DNA of 64,000 nucleotides, from NCBI GenBank assembly GCA_001657315.1, contig LYSV01000012.1:56581-120580 (forward strand), in the 5' to 3' direction. The translations under genes were made by a program, and so were the position numbers. Position 1 is the stretch's first letter, and the number at the start of each line of letters is the position of its first letter. Below are positions 54,030 through 63,995 of the stretch, piece by piece. This DNA comes from Flammeovirgaceae bacterium BBD 1991-12 (GTDB taxonomy: Bacteria > Bacteroidota > Bacteroidia > Cytophagales > Cyclobacteriaceae). Below the pieces are notes generated by a model. It saw nothing but the letters and a program-made list of their open reading frames with translations. It did no database searches and was not told the DNA's origin.

Positions 54030-54929
54030 ATGAGCGGAAAGCGATCAGTTTATTTTGCGCTGCCCATTGCTGTTTTGGGTGTGGTTTTCTTCTCGGCCAA
54101 GGCAGTGATGGTGAAAATGGCCTATCAATATCAGGTGGAGGCTATTCCACTTCTGTTATTGAGGATGGGATTTGCCTTACCTGTGTACGGGGTTATGGCA
54201 TTACTGAAGAAACCTGCACACCCGGAGCATATTGGCAAAAAGGATTATGGGTGGATACTTGTGTTTGGTTTCATAGGCTATTACCTGGCAAGCCTTTTCG
54301 ATTTTCTGGGCCTTGAATACATTAAGGCCAGCCTGGAAAGGATAATTCTTTTTATCTACCCCACGCTGGTGATCCTTATTTCGTGGGTTTTTCTGGGGAA
54401 AAAGCCTTCGAAATTACAGGTAATGGCGATTGGTATCACCTACCTGGGCATATGGATCACTTTCTATGAGGAGTTGGGTATGGCCGGCGATATACAACCC
54501 GTACTTTGGGGCGGAACGCTGGTGTTGTTAAGTGCTCTTACCTATGCCAGCTACATTGTGGGCAGTGGGTGGCTCATTCCGAAGTTCGGTGCCACTGCCT
54601 TCACATCTTACGCCATGATCGTCTCAAGCCTCTGCGTTTTGGTGCATTTCGGCCTGTTCGTTCAGACGGATCTGCTACATTATCCTCCGGAAGTGTACTG
54701 GCTCGGCTTTGCCATGGCCATGCTGTCCACAGTGATCCCTTCTTATCTCGTCTCCGTGGCCATCAAGTATATGGGTGCCTCCAATTTCTCTATTGTCGGT
54801 AGCCTTGGGCCAATTTCCACCATTCTGCTGGCCAACATCTTTCTTGATGAAGGCATGACCCTTACGCAACTCGCCGGCACCGTAGTGGTGATCGGCGGGG
54901 TGTTTGTGATATCAAAAGCCAAGGTTTAG
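54030..54929 (+). CDS. EamA-family drug/metabolite transporter
   Basis: A 299-residue protein with ten membrane helices in two EamA repeats (about 8-140 and 155-295). The first has LDFLGLEYIKASLERIILFI and the second SNFSIVGSLGPISTILLANI, a family hallmark before the last helix. I use the ATG at 54030; TTG at 54018 is possible but lies in the -7 box. Such transporters export or exchange small metabolites. No neighbouring gene points to a substrate. It is convergent with leuS. Confidence 0.9.
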   Translation: MSGKRSVYFALPIAVLGVVFFSAKAVMVKMAYQYQVEAIPLLLLRMGFALPVYGVMALLKKPAHPEHIGKKDYGWILVFGFIGYYLASLFDFLGLEYIKASLERIILFIYPTLVILISWVFLGKKPSKLQVMAIGITYLGIWITFYEELGMAGDIQPVLWGGTLVLLSALTYASYIVGSGWLIPKFGATAFTSYAMIVSSLCVLVHFGLFVQTDLLHYPPEVYWLGFAMAMLSTVIPSYLVSVAIKYMGASNFSIVGSLGPISTILLANIFLDEGMTLTQLAGTVVVIGGVFVISKAKV

Positions 54930-54976
54930 TTATTGGTTATTAAGGACCGTGCTTAATAACTTAATCACCCAATAAC
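54929..54976. terminator. Nested AT-rich hairpin between convergent genes
   Basis: The inner arms GTTATTAAG (54936-54944) and CTTAATAAC (54952-54960) pair perfectly around a 7-base loop. The outer arms GTTATTGG (54929-54936) and CCAATAAC (54969-54976) pair as well. It lies between the EamA and leuS stops, so it could end both transcripts, although there is no T-tract. Confidence 0.5.
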
Positions 54977-54984
54977 TTCATAAC

Positions 54985-57924
54985 TTACACAACGACATTC
55001 ACAATCTTCTTCGGCACCACGATCACCTTCTTCGGGTCCTTACCGCCCAGCCATTTCTGAATAGCTTCCGAGGCCAGTACCTGTTTTTCTATGTCTTCAT
55101 GTGGCATATCCAGTGGGAAGCTCATTTTCGCACGCATCTTACCGTTTACAGAAACAGGGTATTCATGCTCACTCTCTACCAGCCAGGAGGGATTGAATTG
55201 TGGAAATACCGTTTGAGTTACGCTACCTTCGTTGCCCAGCCGGTGCCATAGCTCTTCCGCGATATGCGGGGCATAGGGAGAGATGATCACTACGAGATCC
55301 TTAAGAATGGCCCGTTTATAACATTTCATGGCCGTCAGCTCATTCACACAGATCATGAACTCACTCACAGATGTGTTGAAGGAATAGTTTTCTATATCGT
55401 CCTGTGCTTTTTTGATAGTCCTGTGAAGTACTTTCAGTTCATCATTGGCCGGCTGGTCATCCGTTACAATGAAGTCACCTTCATTATTGTGGAAGAGATG
55501 CCACAGCTTCCGCAGGAATTTGAACACTCCGTCAATACCGTTGGTATTCCACGGTTTGAACTGCTCCAGTGGTCCAAGGAACATTTCATAAAGTCTGAGT
55601 GTATCAGCTCCGTACCGTTCTATGATATCGTCAGGGTTGACCACGTTGTAATATCTTTTGGACATTTTCTCGACTTCATACCCACAGATGTATTCATTAT
55701 TATCCTCTAAAATAAAAATGGCATCTTTTGACCCTACCTGCCAGTCTTTAAAGGCATCAACGTCAAGTATGTCATTTTTAACTAAGCTTATGTCAATATG
55801 AATAGGGGTTACATTTGCTATGGAATAATTTTTATGAGCGATAGAGATATCATCTACTAACTCTTCACCAGATATTATTAATAACTGGCCGTCGCCACCA
55901 AAATATGAAGCCCCAAGTTTTTCGTTTACTTTATTGATTTCTGATTCAAGTTCTGGTCTTTTTTGGTTTTGAAATAGATTCTGCAACAGAGTAAGTTTAT
56001 TTCGACTTATGAATAAGTTACTAGAACCTTTTATTCGATATACAAAGTTCGATCTCCCCTGGATCATCCCCTGGTTGATCAGCTTTTTAAAAGGCTCTTC
56101 ATGGCTTATCCATCCACGATCATAGAGAAACATGTTCCAGAATCGTGAATATAGCAGGTGGCCGGTGGCGTGCTCCGTGCCGCCCAGGTACAGATCTACC
56201 TGTCCCCAATAGCCGGTAGCCTCCTTGCTCGCAAATTCCTTGTCATTTTCAGGATCCATGTATCGCAGGAAGTACCAGCTCGAGGCTGCCCATCCGGGCA
56301 TGGTGGTCAGCTCCAAAGGATATCCCTGGTAGGTCCAGTCCTTAGCACGACCAAGGGGAGGCTCGCCGGTTTCCGTGGGCTTGTACTGATCGATGGCGGG
56401 TAGCTCCAATGGCAGGTCCTGCTCATCAGCCAGGTAGGGGATATCTCCCTTGAAATAGGCCGGTACGGGCTCACCCCAGTAGCGCTGCCGGCTGAATACG
56501 GCGTCGCGCATCTTAAAATTGACCTTCGCTTTGCCAAACCCCTGCTGTTCGGCATGATCTATGGCCTTTTTGATGGCGTCTCGCGAATCCATGCCATCGA
56601 GGATGCCGGAGTTGATCATAATGCCGTGCTTCTTTTCGGTAGGATCTTCCATGTCCTGCGTTCCGTCTATAACCAGCCGGACAGCCAGGTCAAAATGCCG
56701 GGCAAAACGATAGTCACGGTCATCGGAAGAAGGTACGGCCATGACTACGCCGGTTCCGTACCCGGCCAGTACGTAATCCGACACCCAGATGGGGATAGGT
56801 TCATTGTTGAAAGGATTAATGGCATATGAACCGGTGAACACTCCGGATACCGACTTTACATCCATCTGCCTTTCACGCTCGGAACGGTTCACAGCGGCTG
56901 TAACGTATTCGTCAACCGTTGCTTTTTGTTCCTCTGTGGTAAGCTCATCGATCCACTCATGCTCCGGGGCAATGACCATGAACGTCACACCATAAATAGT
57001 ATCCGCCCGTGTAGTGAAGGCTGTAAGTACCCTGTTACTGTTTTGGACTCCAAACTGTAATTCGCAACCAAACGACTTGCCGATCCAGTTGGTCTGCATG
57101 TCCTTCATTGACTCCGACCAGTCGAGGTGCTCCAGGTTTTTCAACAGCCTGTCTGCATAGGCCGTGATCCGCATCATCCATTGCTTCATTTTCTTGCGCT
57201 CCACAGGGTGGCCCCCCCGTTCGGAAACCCCATCCTTTACCTCGTCATTGGCCAGTACAGTACCCAGCGCAGGGCACCAGTTCACTACAGCTTCTGAGGG
57301 GAAGGTAAGCCGGTAGTGGAGAAGTATTGTTAATTTTTTTTCTTCATCCCAGCTGTTCCAGTCCGTGGCAGAAAAAGCCGGAGTGTCGTCATCACAAACC
57401 GCATGGACACCTTCATTGCCGTTCTTTTCAAACTGTGCGATGAGTGACTCAATAGGTTCTGCCTTATCGGAATCGTTATTGTACCAGCTATTAAAAAGCT
57501 GCATAAATATCCACTGGGTCCACCGGTAGTAGTCCGGCTGGTGGGTTTGCACCTCCCGGTCCCAGTCGAATGAAAAGCCGATATTCTTTAGCTGCTCCTT
57601 GTATCTTGATATGTTCTGTTCCGTAGTAATGGCCGGGTGCTGACCCGTTTGAATGGCATACTGCTCTGCCGGCAGCCCAAAAGAGTCAAAACCCATGGGA
57701 TGTAGCACATTGAAGCCTTTCAGGCGCTTGTACCGCGACACAATATCCGAAGCAATATAGCCAAGCGGGTGCCCCACGTGCAGCCCTGCTCCCGAAGGGT
57801 AGGGGAACATGTCCAGCGCGTAAAATTTGGGTCTGTCAGATGTGTTTTCGGTCTTGTAGAGGCGCTTTTCGGCCCAGTATTTTTGCCATTTCTGCTCTAC
57901 TTCACGAAAGTTGTATTCAGCCAT
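54985..57924 (-). CDS. leuS: Leucyl-tRNA synthetase with unusual insertion before KMSKS
   Basis: A 979-residue class I synthetase: HVGH (49-52) as the HIGH box, an editing domain with TTRADTIYG and VPSSDDRDY, the catalytic KMSKR (753-757) and a C-terminal anticodon and tRNA-binding region ending KKIVNVVV. Most Bacteroidota LeuRS are shorter, about 920-945 residues (from general knowledge). The extra length lies in about residues 627-745, before KMSKR, where the leucine-specific domain sits. It includes a helix-rich part ([20 protein letters not shown]) and [14 protein letters not shown]. This stretch of DNA (about 55690-56045) is distinctly more AT-rich than the rest of the gene. The catalytic motifs and the frame are intact, so it is presumably functional. 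Confidence 0.95.
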   Translation of the reverse strand: MAEYNFREVEQKWQKYWAEKRLYKTENTSDRPKFYALDMFPYPSGAGLHVGHPLGYIASDIVSRYKRLKGFNVLHPMGFDSFGLPAEQYAIQTGQHPAITTEQNISRYKEQLKNIGFSFDWDREVQTHQPDYYRWTQWIFMQLFNSWYNNDSDKAEPIESLIAQFEKNGNEGVHAVCDDDTPAFSATDWNSWDEEKKLTILLHYRLTFPSEAVVNWCPALGTVLANDEVKDGVSERGGHPVERKKMKQWMMRITAYADRLLKNLEHLDWSESMKDMQTNWIGKSFGCELQFGVQNSNRVLTAFTTRADTIYGVTFMVIAPEHEWIDELTTEEQKATVDEYVTAAVNRSERERQMDVKSVSGVFTGSYAINPFNNEPIPIWVSDYVLAGYGTGVVMAVPSSDDRDYRFARHFDLAVRLVIDGTQDMEDPTEKKHGIMINSGILDGMDSRDAIKKAIDHAEQQGFGKAKVNFKMRDAVFSRQRYWGEPVPAYFKGDIPYLADEQDLPLELPAIDQYKPTETGEPPLGRAKDWTYQGYPLELTTMPGWAASSWYFLRYMDPENDKEFASKEATGYWGQVDLYLGGTEHATGHLLYSRFWNMFLYDRGWISHEEPFKKLINQGMIQGRSNFVYRIKGSSNLFISRNKLTLLQNLFQNQKRPELESEINKVNEKLGASYFGGDGQLLIISGEELVDDISIAHKNYSIANVTPIHIDISLVKNDILDVDAFKDWQVGSKDAIFILEDNNEYICGYEVEKMSKRYYNVVNPDDIIERYGADTLRLYEMFLGPLEQFKPWNTNGIDGVFKFLRKLWHLFHNNEGDFIVTDDQPANDELKVLHRTIKKAQDDIENYSFNTSVSEFMICVNELTAMKCYKRAILKDLVVIISPYAPHIAEELWHRLGNEGSVTQTVFPQFNPSWLVESEHEYPVSVNGKMRAKMSFPLDMPHEDIEKQVLASEAIQKWLGGKDPKKVIVVPKKIVNVVV

Positions 57925-58136
57925 TATGTTTTTAAGTTATTTAGCAGAGCGCAAAATTATAGAATCATTTGGTAAGTCAATAGGGTGTGAGGCAGAGAGC
58001 ATAGAGCGTAGAGTGAAGAGCATGGGGTATAAAGAGGGGCTCTGGGGAGACAAAAGCCGTCTTCGGGATTAATGTATTTTTTTAATCACACAAAAATCGA
58101 TCAAAATTATCATCAAAAGGTAGTTTTATGACCTAC

Positions 58137-58157
58137 AGTCACATAAAGCTGACATAA
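58137..58157. repeat. TTATGTGACT-type repeats after the AlbA_2 gene
   Basis: On the plus strand, AGTCACATAA (58137-58146) and the variant TGACATAA (58150-58157) are spaced 11 bp apart (TCACATAA at 58139). They end 2 bases from the stop codon of the AlbA_2 gene. They belong to the same family as the three copies upstream of its start (59610-59683). Confidence 0.6.
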
Positions 58158-58159
58158 GA

Positions 58160-59608
58160 TCATGCCCAAAATGGCAAGTACTTGGCATGCTTCTTAGAAC
58201 TGCTTTCCGGGTCGTAGTCTTTGACAAGCCCTGAGTCAATAGTTTCTCTTATTATTCTTGACACCATTGAATAATTCTTTTCTTCAATGGCGAAACGTTC
58301 TCTGAGAGATTGATTTGTCATATATTCACCAGAAACAACTTTTAAGCAACTGTGAAGATAACAAGCTCGTATCTTATCTTCTTTATCCATTTGCCTGAGA
58401 GTTTTATATGCATACAGTATGACTCTTGTGTAGTTTTCTCCTTCAATGAATTTAGGCGCAGGCAATTGGAATAATTCACAATCAAGAAGTACTTTATCTA
58501 TTCCACTACCCCTTTCTTCGCAGATATTCAATCGTCTCATGAACTGAGCCAATTTTTCATTTCTTGATTGTGGATTATGGTCAACAAACCTCAATGTATC
58601 GATGAGTGGTTTTCCCGGATTTGAAATCTCAACTCTGTCTGAGAATATTTCTATCATTGGCCCTGTTCCAACTTCAGAGAAATCCTGATGAATAATTGCA
58701 TTGGCGACAAGCTCCCGAATGGCTAGTTTGGGAAACATTTTTACCTCCTTTCTTAAGGCCCCTTCAATTATTTCATTTGAGGGTAATTGATCATCTATGT
58801 AGTCTATCAGGCCTTTGAATCCAGCAGCATACCCCTTGATTCCAAGTTGCTCCTTGACTGTCTTCATTTTATTTCTGCCATCATAAATAATTACCCTAAT
58901 GGCTTTCCTTTCAAGAGTTTCAAATTTCGCTAACTCTTTTCCAAACAAAATTGCACCCAGGTTTGTAATTGAATACTTCTTGCCAGTTCTGGAAATTAAT
59001 TTTTCTTGGGATAGCTTTTCTATTATACCATCTTTATCTGTTGGCAGCGGAAGATTCATCATATCAAAGTATGCAGGATAATTAATCAATTTCAATACTT
59101 CATCAATTTCCAGGTTGCCAGATGCAACTTCGGTCTCAAATAAAGTAGTTGGTTGCTTCATCCAAATGAGTCTTTCTTTCTCTGGAAAATCTGAAAGCTT
59201 CTTTTTGTAAGATCCCACTCTAATGTAAGAGATGCCTTTAAATGAAACAGGAGTATTAGCAGTGGCCTTTATTCTGAATATTACAACCGGACTGTCATCG
59301 TGTTCTAGTTTATATGTATCAAAATGTATCTTTGGTTCAAGCAGACGCATTATCCATGGAACCAGATCTTCATTACCTTTTCCTTTTTGATTTATGTTAA
59401 ATTTTGTTCCAACAACCCTATGAGTGGTGTTATCAACGCCAAATACAATGTAACCGTAAGGTTTGTCATGGAGACAGGCTGAATTTGAAAGTGCTGAAAC
59501 ATACTCACCAAGTTCTCGGTGATTATTGACCTTAAATTCTAACCATTCAGTTTCATTTGGAAGTGCGCGAAGTTCGCTAAGAAGGATTTTAAGCTCTCTT
59601 TCACTCAT
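58160..59608 (-). CDS. AlbA_2/HATPase-type putative DNA-binding regulator
   Basis: A 482-residue protein with an N-terminal AlbA_2 (Schlafen-like) domain (about 15-135; NETEWLEFK, YGYIVFGVDN, GISYIRVGSY), a linking helical part, a HATPase_c_4 domain (about 290-400; RELVANAIIHQDFSE, ISNPGKPL, EERGSGIDKV) and a C-terminal winged helix (MTNQSLRERFAIEE). These proteins are annotated as transcription regulators or as RecG-like; their function is largely unknown. The gene is AT-rich and stands alone between leuS and an exported protein, bracketed by TTATGTGACT repeats. It is probably acquired and self-regulated (inference). There is no accompanying nuclease or toxin. Confidence 0.85.
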   Translation of the reverse strand: MSERELKILLSELRALPNETEWLEFKVNNHRELGEYVSALSNSACLHDKPYGYIVFGVDNTTHRVVGTKFNINQKGKGNEDLVPWIMRLLEPKIHFDTYKLEHDDSPVVIFRIKATANTPVSFKGISYIRVGSYKKKLSDFPEKERLIWMKQPTTLFETEVASGNLEIDEVLKLINYPAYFDMMNLPLPTDKDGIIEKLSQEKLISRTGKKYSITNLGAILFGKELAKFETLERKAIRVIIYDGRNKMKTVKEQLGIKGYAAGFKGLIDYIDDQLPSNEIIEGALRKEVKMFPKLAIRELVANAIIHQDFSEVGTGPMIEIFSDRVEISNPGKPLIDTLRFVDHNPQSRNEKLAQFMRRLNICEERGSGIDKVLLDCELFQLPAPKFIEGENYTRVILYAYKTLRQMDKEDKIRACYLHSCLKVVSGEYMTNQSLRERFAIEEKNYSMVSRIIRETIDSGLVKDYDPESSSKKHAKYLPFWA

Positions 59609-59609
59609 T

Positions 59610-59683
59610 AGTCACATAAAAAACATTAAACAGGAGTGAATTTACATAATATTTGCTCCTTCAGTCACATAAGAGTCACATAA
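59610..59683. repeat. TTATGTGACT repeats upstream of the AlbA_2 gene
   Basis: Three exact copies of AGTCACATAA (read TTATGTGACT in the gene's direction) lie at 59610-59619, 59663-59672 and 59674-59683. The last two are 11 bp apart, one helical turn, and the first lies one base before the ATG. Direct repeats phased with the helix suggest a binding array for the gene's own winged-helix protein. Confidence 0.65.
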
Positions 59684-60019
59684 GATTTGTGCTGTCAATA
59701 GAGTGTTTTGGACAAAAGATATTTGATCGAAGTTAAAAATATGTAGCTATTGTTGGTCCCTGGGTAAAGCAAAGCATTGCAATACCACATCTGCCATATA
59801 AAACACTGCACTGCCGTACAACATCTCTCATCTGGATCATTGATATCCAATGAAGCAAGTTACACCCATCTGCCGATGTAACTTAAGCCATGCTGAGAAG
59901 ATATTCTGAGTTTTCAGAAAGGAGAAATAGTGCCCGACTTCCATTTTACTTTTAGCGGGTATCAATTATATTAGCGATTACGGAGACATAGCACATCGGG
60001 TGCAAATTTTTTCGATTTT
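59684..60019. other. Intergenic region with two small hairpins before the LamG gene
   Basis: About 335 bases without a gene. TCATTG (59837-59842) pairs with CAATGA (59848-59853), and AAGTTACA (59857-59864) pairs with TGTAACTT (59877-59884) around a 12-base loop. Nothing identifies it as a named RNA; it could be a structured leader. Confidence 0.4.
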
Positions 60020-61450
60020 ATGAAACCCCCTCTTATCTCATTTAGCCTTTTAGTATTTGTTGTAAAAGGTGTCATTGGTCAGACAAACTGTTTAAACATT
60101 GACTTACAAAAAGATCTGATTGCTCATTTTCCGCTGGATGGAAATGCGATTGAAGCCATGGGAAGCGGTTTTGACGGTACAGTTAATGGTGCTGTTCTGA
60201 CATCCGATCGTCAACTTAATCCTGGGACAGCCTATGTTTTCGACGGGAGCAACGATTTTATACATGTGGGGGATCATTTTGATCTGGGAATATCCGACTT
60301 CTCCATATCCTGCTGGGTCAATGTTGTTAAATTTACCGGTCGGATTCCCGGGACAAACACCAGTGGTGGGCCTGTTATAAATAAAGGTCTTACAATTTTT
60401 GGTAGTCCTCCCAGGGCAGGCTATGGATTTAGTGCCCGGGAATTTCAGGGTCAGCATTACTTCGACTTTTATGTTGGAGGCCAAAACAATGATATTTACA
60501 GAGTTGGGGGGAGCGGCTATGAGGAAGACAGGTGGTATTTGCTGATAGGTATAAAAGAGGTCGACAGTATAAAATTCTATGTGGATAACCAATTCGTAGC
60601 TGGATCGTTGATTCCTGCCAATACAAACGTAAACACCAATATCCCATTAATCCTCGGTTCCATAGATAAATTAGGTAATGATCCTGTAGGAACGAATTAC
60701 CTGAATGGAAAAATTGATGATGTCAGAATTTATAACAGAGCTTTATACTTTGAAGAAAGAGAATGTATGGTCAATTCCTGCAACCCACCCGTCGTTGACC
60801 TGGGTGACGACAGAAATATTTGCGATAATACTTCACTCATTCTTGATGCGTCCGGTGGAGGTAGTACCTACAGGTGGCAGGATGGATCAACCCAACCGAC
60901 ATTTGAAGCAACCCACTCCGGTATATATTCAGTAGAAGTAGAAAATACATGCGGTATCAGTCATGACACCGTCGAGGTGGTGTTTAACACTCCACCAATA
61001 GTCGATTTAGGGGATATGATTACCGTGTGTGACGACACTCCTGTACTCCTTGATGCTTCTCATCCTGGAAGTAGCTATACGTGGCAAAACGGATCGACCT
61101 TACCCACATTAAAAGTGACACAACCCGGCGTATATTCAGTGGAAGTAACAAATATCTGCGGAACAGGACAGGATTCTGTAAATATCATGTTTCGCGAGCT
61201 TGATGATCTGAAGATCCCTAATGTGTTCACACCCAATGACGACGATGTGAATGAGTACTTCGAGATTGACGAAAGACTTATCGGTTCAGAAGTCAGGATC
61301 TTTGGAAGATGGGGCAAGATGGTCTATAGAAATGATAATTATCAAAATGATTGGGATGGAGGTAACCTGCCGGGTGGAATCTATTATTATTTGATTACAA
61401 CGAAATATTGCGGTGGTGCTTATAAAGGCTGGGTTTCAATACTTTACTGA
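60020..61450 (+). CDS. Secreted LamG-domain protein with type B T9SS tail
   Basis: A 476-residue protein. A signal peptide ends VIGQ, then a LamG/concanavalin-like domain (about 30-245; IAHFPLDGNAIEAMG, YVFDGSNDFIHVGD, GKIDDVRIYNRAL). Two Ig-like repeats follow (VVDLGDDRNICDNTSLILDA and VDLGDMITVCDDTPVLLDA), and the C-terminus is a gliding-motility/CHU_C type B sorting domain (IPNVFTPNDDDVNEYFEI, GRWGKMVYRNDNYQNDWDGG). It is exported by the type IX system and stays at or near the surface. The LamG domain may bind carbohydrate. Type B cargo often comes with a PorP/SprF-type partner; none is seen here. Confidence 0.92.
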   Translation: MKPPLISFSLLVFVVKGVIGQTNCLNIDLQKDLIAHFPLDGNAIEAMGSGFDGTVNGAVLTSDRQLNPGTAYVFDGSNDFIHVGDHFDLGISDFSISCWVNVVKFTGRIPGTNTSGGPVINKGLTIFGSPPRAGYGFSAREFQGQHYFDFYVGGQNNDIYRVGGSGYEEDRWYLLIGIKEVDSIKFYVDNQFVAGSLIPANTNVNTNIPLILGSIDKLGNDPVGTNYLNGKIDDVRIYNRALYFEERECMVNSCNPPVVDLGDDRNICDNTSLILDASGGGSTYRWQDGSTQPTFEATHSGIYSVEVENTCGISHDTVEVVFNTPPIVDLGDMITVCDDTPVLLDASHPGSSYTWQNGSTLPTLKVTQPGVYSVEVTNICGTGQDSVNIMFRELDDLKIPNVFTPNDDDVNEYFEIDERLIGSEVRIFGRWGKMVYRNDNYQNDWDGGNLPGGIYYYLITTKYCGGAYKGWVSILY

Positions 61451-61511
61451 GAATGGTGCCAATAACGTTCAGGAATGACTAAATGACCTTAAGATTTACT
61501 ACTCATGCGAC

Positions 61512-62591
61512 TCACGACTTTGCCTCCGCACCTTGCAAATGATATTCTTTTAAAAACCCCATCAACGTCTGTATTTCACTGTTTTTGATAGCGGGGAAGT
61601 TGGCGATGCGGAACGTGGTGTCTTTGTGCTCTCCGTAACCATTTCCCAGCACAATGGACTGCTCCCTTGCGGCCTTTTTTACATTTTCAATGAAAGTTGG
61701 TTCTCCCACCACAGGTATGACGGTATGTGACCGGACATCCTCATTTTTGACGAGATGTGAAAGAGAGAGCTTGTCCATCAGCTTTCTATAGCCGTTGAAT
61801 CTCTCCACGGTCTTCTGATGCACTTTAGCGATCGGTTTTACGGATTCCATGATCCGCATCATCAGGTAAATGCCCATTACATTGGGAGTATGGGTGGTCT
61901 GGTTTTTTTGCGTCATTTCAATGATGAACGGCAGGCTGTTGTAATGGTCCCGCTCGTTGACCTCCAGTGCCTTGTGAATGGCTTGCGGAGAACAGATCAT
62001 CACAGCCAGCCCGGCCGGCATGCCAAAACATTTTTGTACGGAGGCATACCAGACATCTGCGTTTTTGAAATCAAGGAAAACACCTGCCATGGATGAGGTG
62101 GCATCTACGGCGATCAGGTGGTCCGGGTACCGCTGTCGTAGTTTTTCGATCTGACGGTTGTCGATCTGGGTGCCGTTGGAAGTTTCATTTTGCGTAAGGC
62201 AGATCACGCCCGGCTGTGCGGAAAGGTCCAGCTCGCCCGTTTTTAGTTTAAGGTTCATGTCAAACCGGTATCCTATGGCCAGTGCATTCAGCTTATTGGT
62301 GTAGCTGAACCACTTTTCTCCAAAAGCGCCGTTAAAAAAATGATAGCTGGTACTGTCTATCACGGACTGGGCAATGATCTCCCAGCATTCCGTAGCCGAG
62401 GAGGTGAAAAATACGGAATAGTCACGGGGGACCTCCAGTTTCTCCCTGAGTAAAGCCACAGTTCGCTGATACATACCCATAAACTCCTCACTGCGATGGT
62501 TGATGCTCAGGATGCCCTGGCTGTAGGCATCCTTTATGTAACGCGGTATCCGCTCATTCACTCTGGAAGGGCCTGGGTAGAAGCTGATCAT
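61512..62591 (-). CDS. Class V aminotransferase (phosphoserine/alanine-glyoxylate-like)
   Basis: A 359-residue PLP enzyme. The opening FYPGPSRVNERIP and the PLP lysine K187 (WYASVQKCFGMP) fit the SerC/AGXT group; D163 (AVDATSS) holds the ring nitrogen. The end (SEIQTLMGFLKEYHLQG) is a normal family tail. It is not a clear SerC by sequence reading, so I leave the name open. It overlaps aroQ by four bases (ATGA) and is coupled to it. Confidence 0.85.
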   Translation of the reverse strand: MISFYPGPSRVNERIPRYIKDAYSQGILSINHRSEEFMGMYQRTVALLREKLEVPRDYSVFFTSSATECWEIIAQSVIDSTSYHFFNGAFGEKWFSYTNKLNALAIGYRFDMNLKLKTGELDLSAQPGVICLTQNETSNGTQIDNRQIEKLRQRYPDHLIAVDATSSMAGVFLDFKNADVWYASVQKCFGMPAGLAVMICSPQAIHKALEVNERDHYNSLPFIIEMTQKNQTTHTPNVMGIYLMMRIMESVKPIAKVHQKTVERFNGYRKLMDKLSLSHLVKNEDVRSHTVIPVVGEPTFIENVKKAAREQSIVLGNGYGEHKDTTFRIANFPAIKNSEIQTLMGFLKEYHLQGAEAKS

Positions 62592-63019
62592 GTTTGTAGG
62601 ACTTTATTCATGAAAAACCTGATCGCTAACTGATATCCCTGGAGACCCAGACCGCTGATCATACCGATGCAGTTGCCACTGATAATACTTTTATGCCGGA
62701 ACTCCTCCCGGGCATAGATGTTGGAAATGTGTACTTCCACCACTGGGGTGCTGATAGCTGCTATGGCATCGGATATGGCCACCGAAGTATGGGTGTAGGA
62801 GGCAGCATTCAGCACTATTCCATCATAGTCAAATCCTACCTGCTGAAGTTTATCTACAATCTCCCCTTCGATATTGGACTGGTAATATTCTATATCAGCG
62901 CCGGAAAATTCGGACTTCAGCTTCCTGAAAAAGGTTTCGAAGTCCTCGCTTCCGTATATTTCCGGTTCACGTTTTCCAAGAAGGTTCAGATTTGGGCCAT
63001 TGATTATGATGATCTTCAT
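62588..63019 (-). CDS. aroQ: Type II 3-dehydroquinate dehydratase
   Basis: A 143-residue protein with the type II signature NGPNLNLLGKREPEIYG (Y22 catalytic), the histidine in EVHISN and the flexible loop around YAREEFRHKS. It converts 3-dehydroquinate to 3-dehydroshikimate in the shikimate pathway as a dodecamer. The length is normal. It is divergent from xerD with only 23 bases between the start codons and shares its end with the aminotransferase gene. Confidence 0.96.
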   Translation of the reverse strand: MKIIIINGPNLNLLGKREPEIYGSEDFETFFRKLKSEFSGADIEYYQSNIEGEIVDKLQQVGFDYDGIVLNAASYTHTSVAISDAIAAISTPVVEVHISNIYAREEFRHKSIISGNCIGMISGLGLQGYQLAIRFFMNKVLQT

Positions 63020-63042
63020 AAATTATTTGCAGTTTAGGAGTT

Positions 63043-63942
63043 ATGAATTGGGATCAGCACATCCGCCAGTTTCAGAATTATCTCCGGCTGGAAAGATCGT
63101 TATCAGACAATTCCGTAGAGGCGTATGTTCATGATGTAGTAAAGCTAAAACAGTTTGTGGAATTGTCCAATTTGAAGATTTCGCCACTGCAGACAGAACC
63201 GGCGCACCTGCAGGACTTTCTGGAATATATTCATGAGCTGGGGATGACCCCTCACACCCAGGCAAGGGTGATCAGCGGCCTTAAAGCTTTTTACAAGTAC
63301 CTGCTGTTCGATGACCTTATCGATAAAGACCCTACTTCCCTGCTCGAGGGTCCTAAACTAGGTCGCAAGTTGCCTGACACGCTTAGCTATGAAGAAATTG
63401 TTAAACTTCTTGAAGGCATCGATCACTCCACTCCCGAAGGCATGCGCAACCGGGCTATGCTGGAGGTGCTGTACAGCTCCGGCCTCAGAGTGAGTGAGCT
63501 AACGGATTTGAGATTGACCAATGTTTACGAGGATGTGGGCTTTCTCAGGGTAGTAGGCAAGGGCAACAAGGAACGGCTGGTACCCATTGGAAAAGATGCC
63601 CTGAAATACCTGAGGATCTATAGGGAAGAGGTGAGGGTACATATAAACACGGCTGAGGGGCATCAGAATTATGTTTTCCTGAACAGAAGAGGAAAAAAGC
63701 TGAGTCGTGTCATGATTTTTACTATTATCAAGAACCTGGTAAAAAAGGTAGGGCTGAAGAAAAATGTCAGCCCCCACACCTTCCGGCATTCCTTTGCCAC
63801 ACATCTGATAGAAGGAGGGGCTGATCTGCGGGCCGTTCAGGATATGCTGGGTCACGAATCCATCACCACCACGGAGATCTACACCCATCTGGACCGTGAT
63901 TATCTGAGGCAGGTCATCCAGGAGTTTCATCCAAGGAGCTGA
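63043..63942 (+). CDS. xerD: Tyrosine recombinase XerD/XerC
   Basis: A 299-residue recombinase. The N-terminal SAM-like core-binding domain (about 1-90) precedes the catalytic domain with R149 (SGLRVSELTDL), K173 in GKGNKERLVPIG, H245 and R248 (SPHTFRHSF), H271 (LGHESITTTEIY) and nucleophile Y280. The length and the short N-terminus are those of chromosome-dimer resolving Xer enzymes rather than of integrases, and nothing mobile is nearby. Bacteroidota often have a single Xer; which of XerC or XerD is meant is not certain from sequence alone. Confidence 0.93.
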   Translation: MNWDQHIRQFQNYLRLERSLSDNSVEAYVHDVVKLKQFVELSNLKISPLQTEPAHLQDFLEYIHELGMTPHTQARVISGLKAFYKYLLFDDLIDKDPTSLLEGPKLGRKLPDTLSYEEIVKLLEGIDHSTPEGMRNRAMLEVLYSSGLRVSELTDLRLTNVYEDVGFLRVVGKGNKERLVPIGKDALKYLRIYREEVRVHINTAEGHQNYVFLNRRGKKLSRVMIFTIIKNLVKKVGLKKNVSPHTFRHSFATHLIEGGADLRAVQDMLGHESITTTEIYTHLDRDYLRQVIQEFHPRS

Positions 63943-63955
63943 GACAATTGTTGAT

Positions 63956-63995
63956 GGTTAACAGTTATTTGTTAATGGTTCAATAACTGATAACC
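63956..63995. terminator. AT-rich hairpin after xerD
   Basis: GGTTAACAGTTAT (63956-63968) pairs with ATAACTGATAACC (63983-63995) at 12 of 13 positions around a 14-base loop. There is no T-tract. It is like the hairpin at 54929-54976 and may be a common 3' end form of this genome. Confidence 0.45.

Noticed and set aside
58160..59608. Schlafen-like AlbA_2 gene as a phage-defence system
   Set aside because: It stands alone without a nuclease, toxin or other defence gene, so I call it only a putative regulator.
63043..63942. Tyrosine recombinase as a phage or element integrase
   Set aside because: Length and domain form are those of housekeeping Xer enzymes; there are no attachment repeats, excisionase or phage genes nearby.
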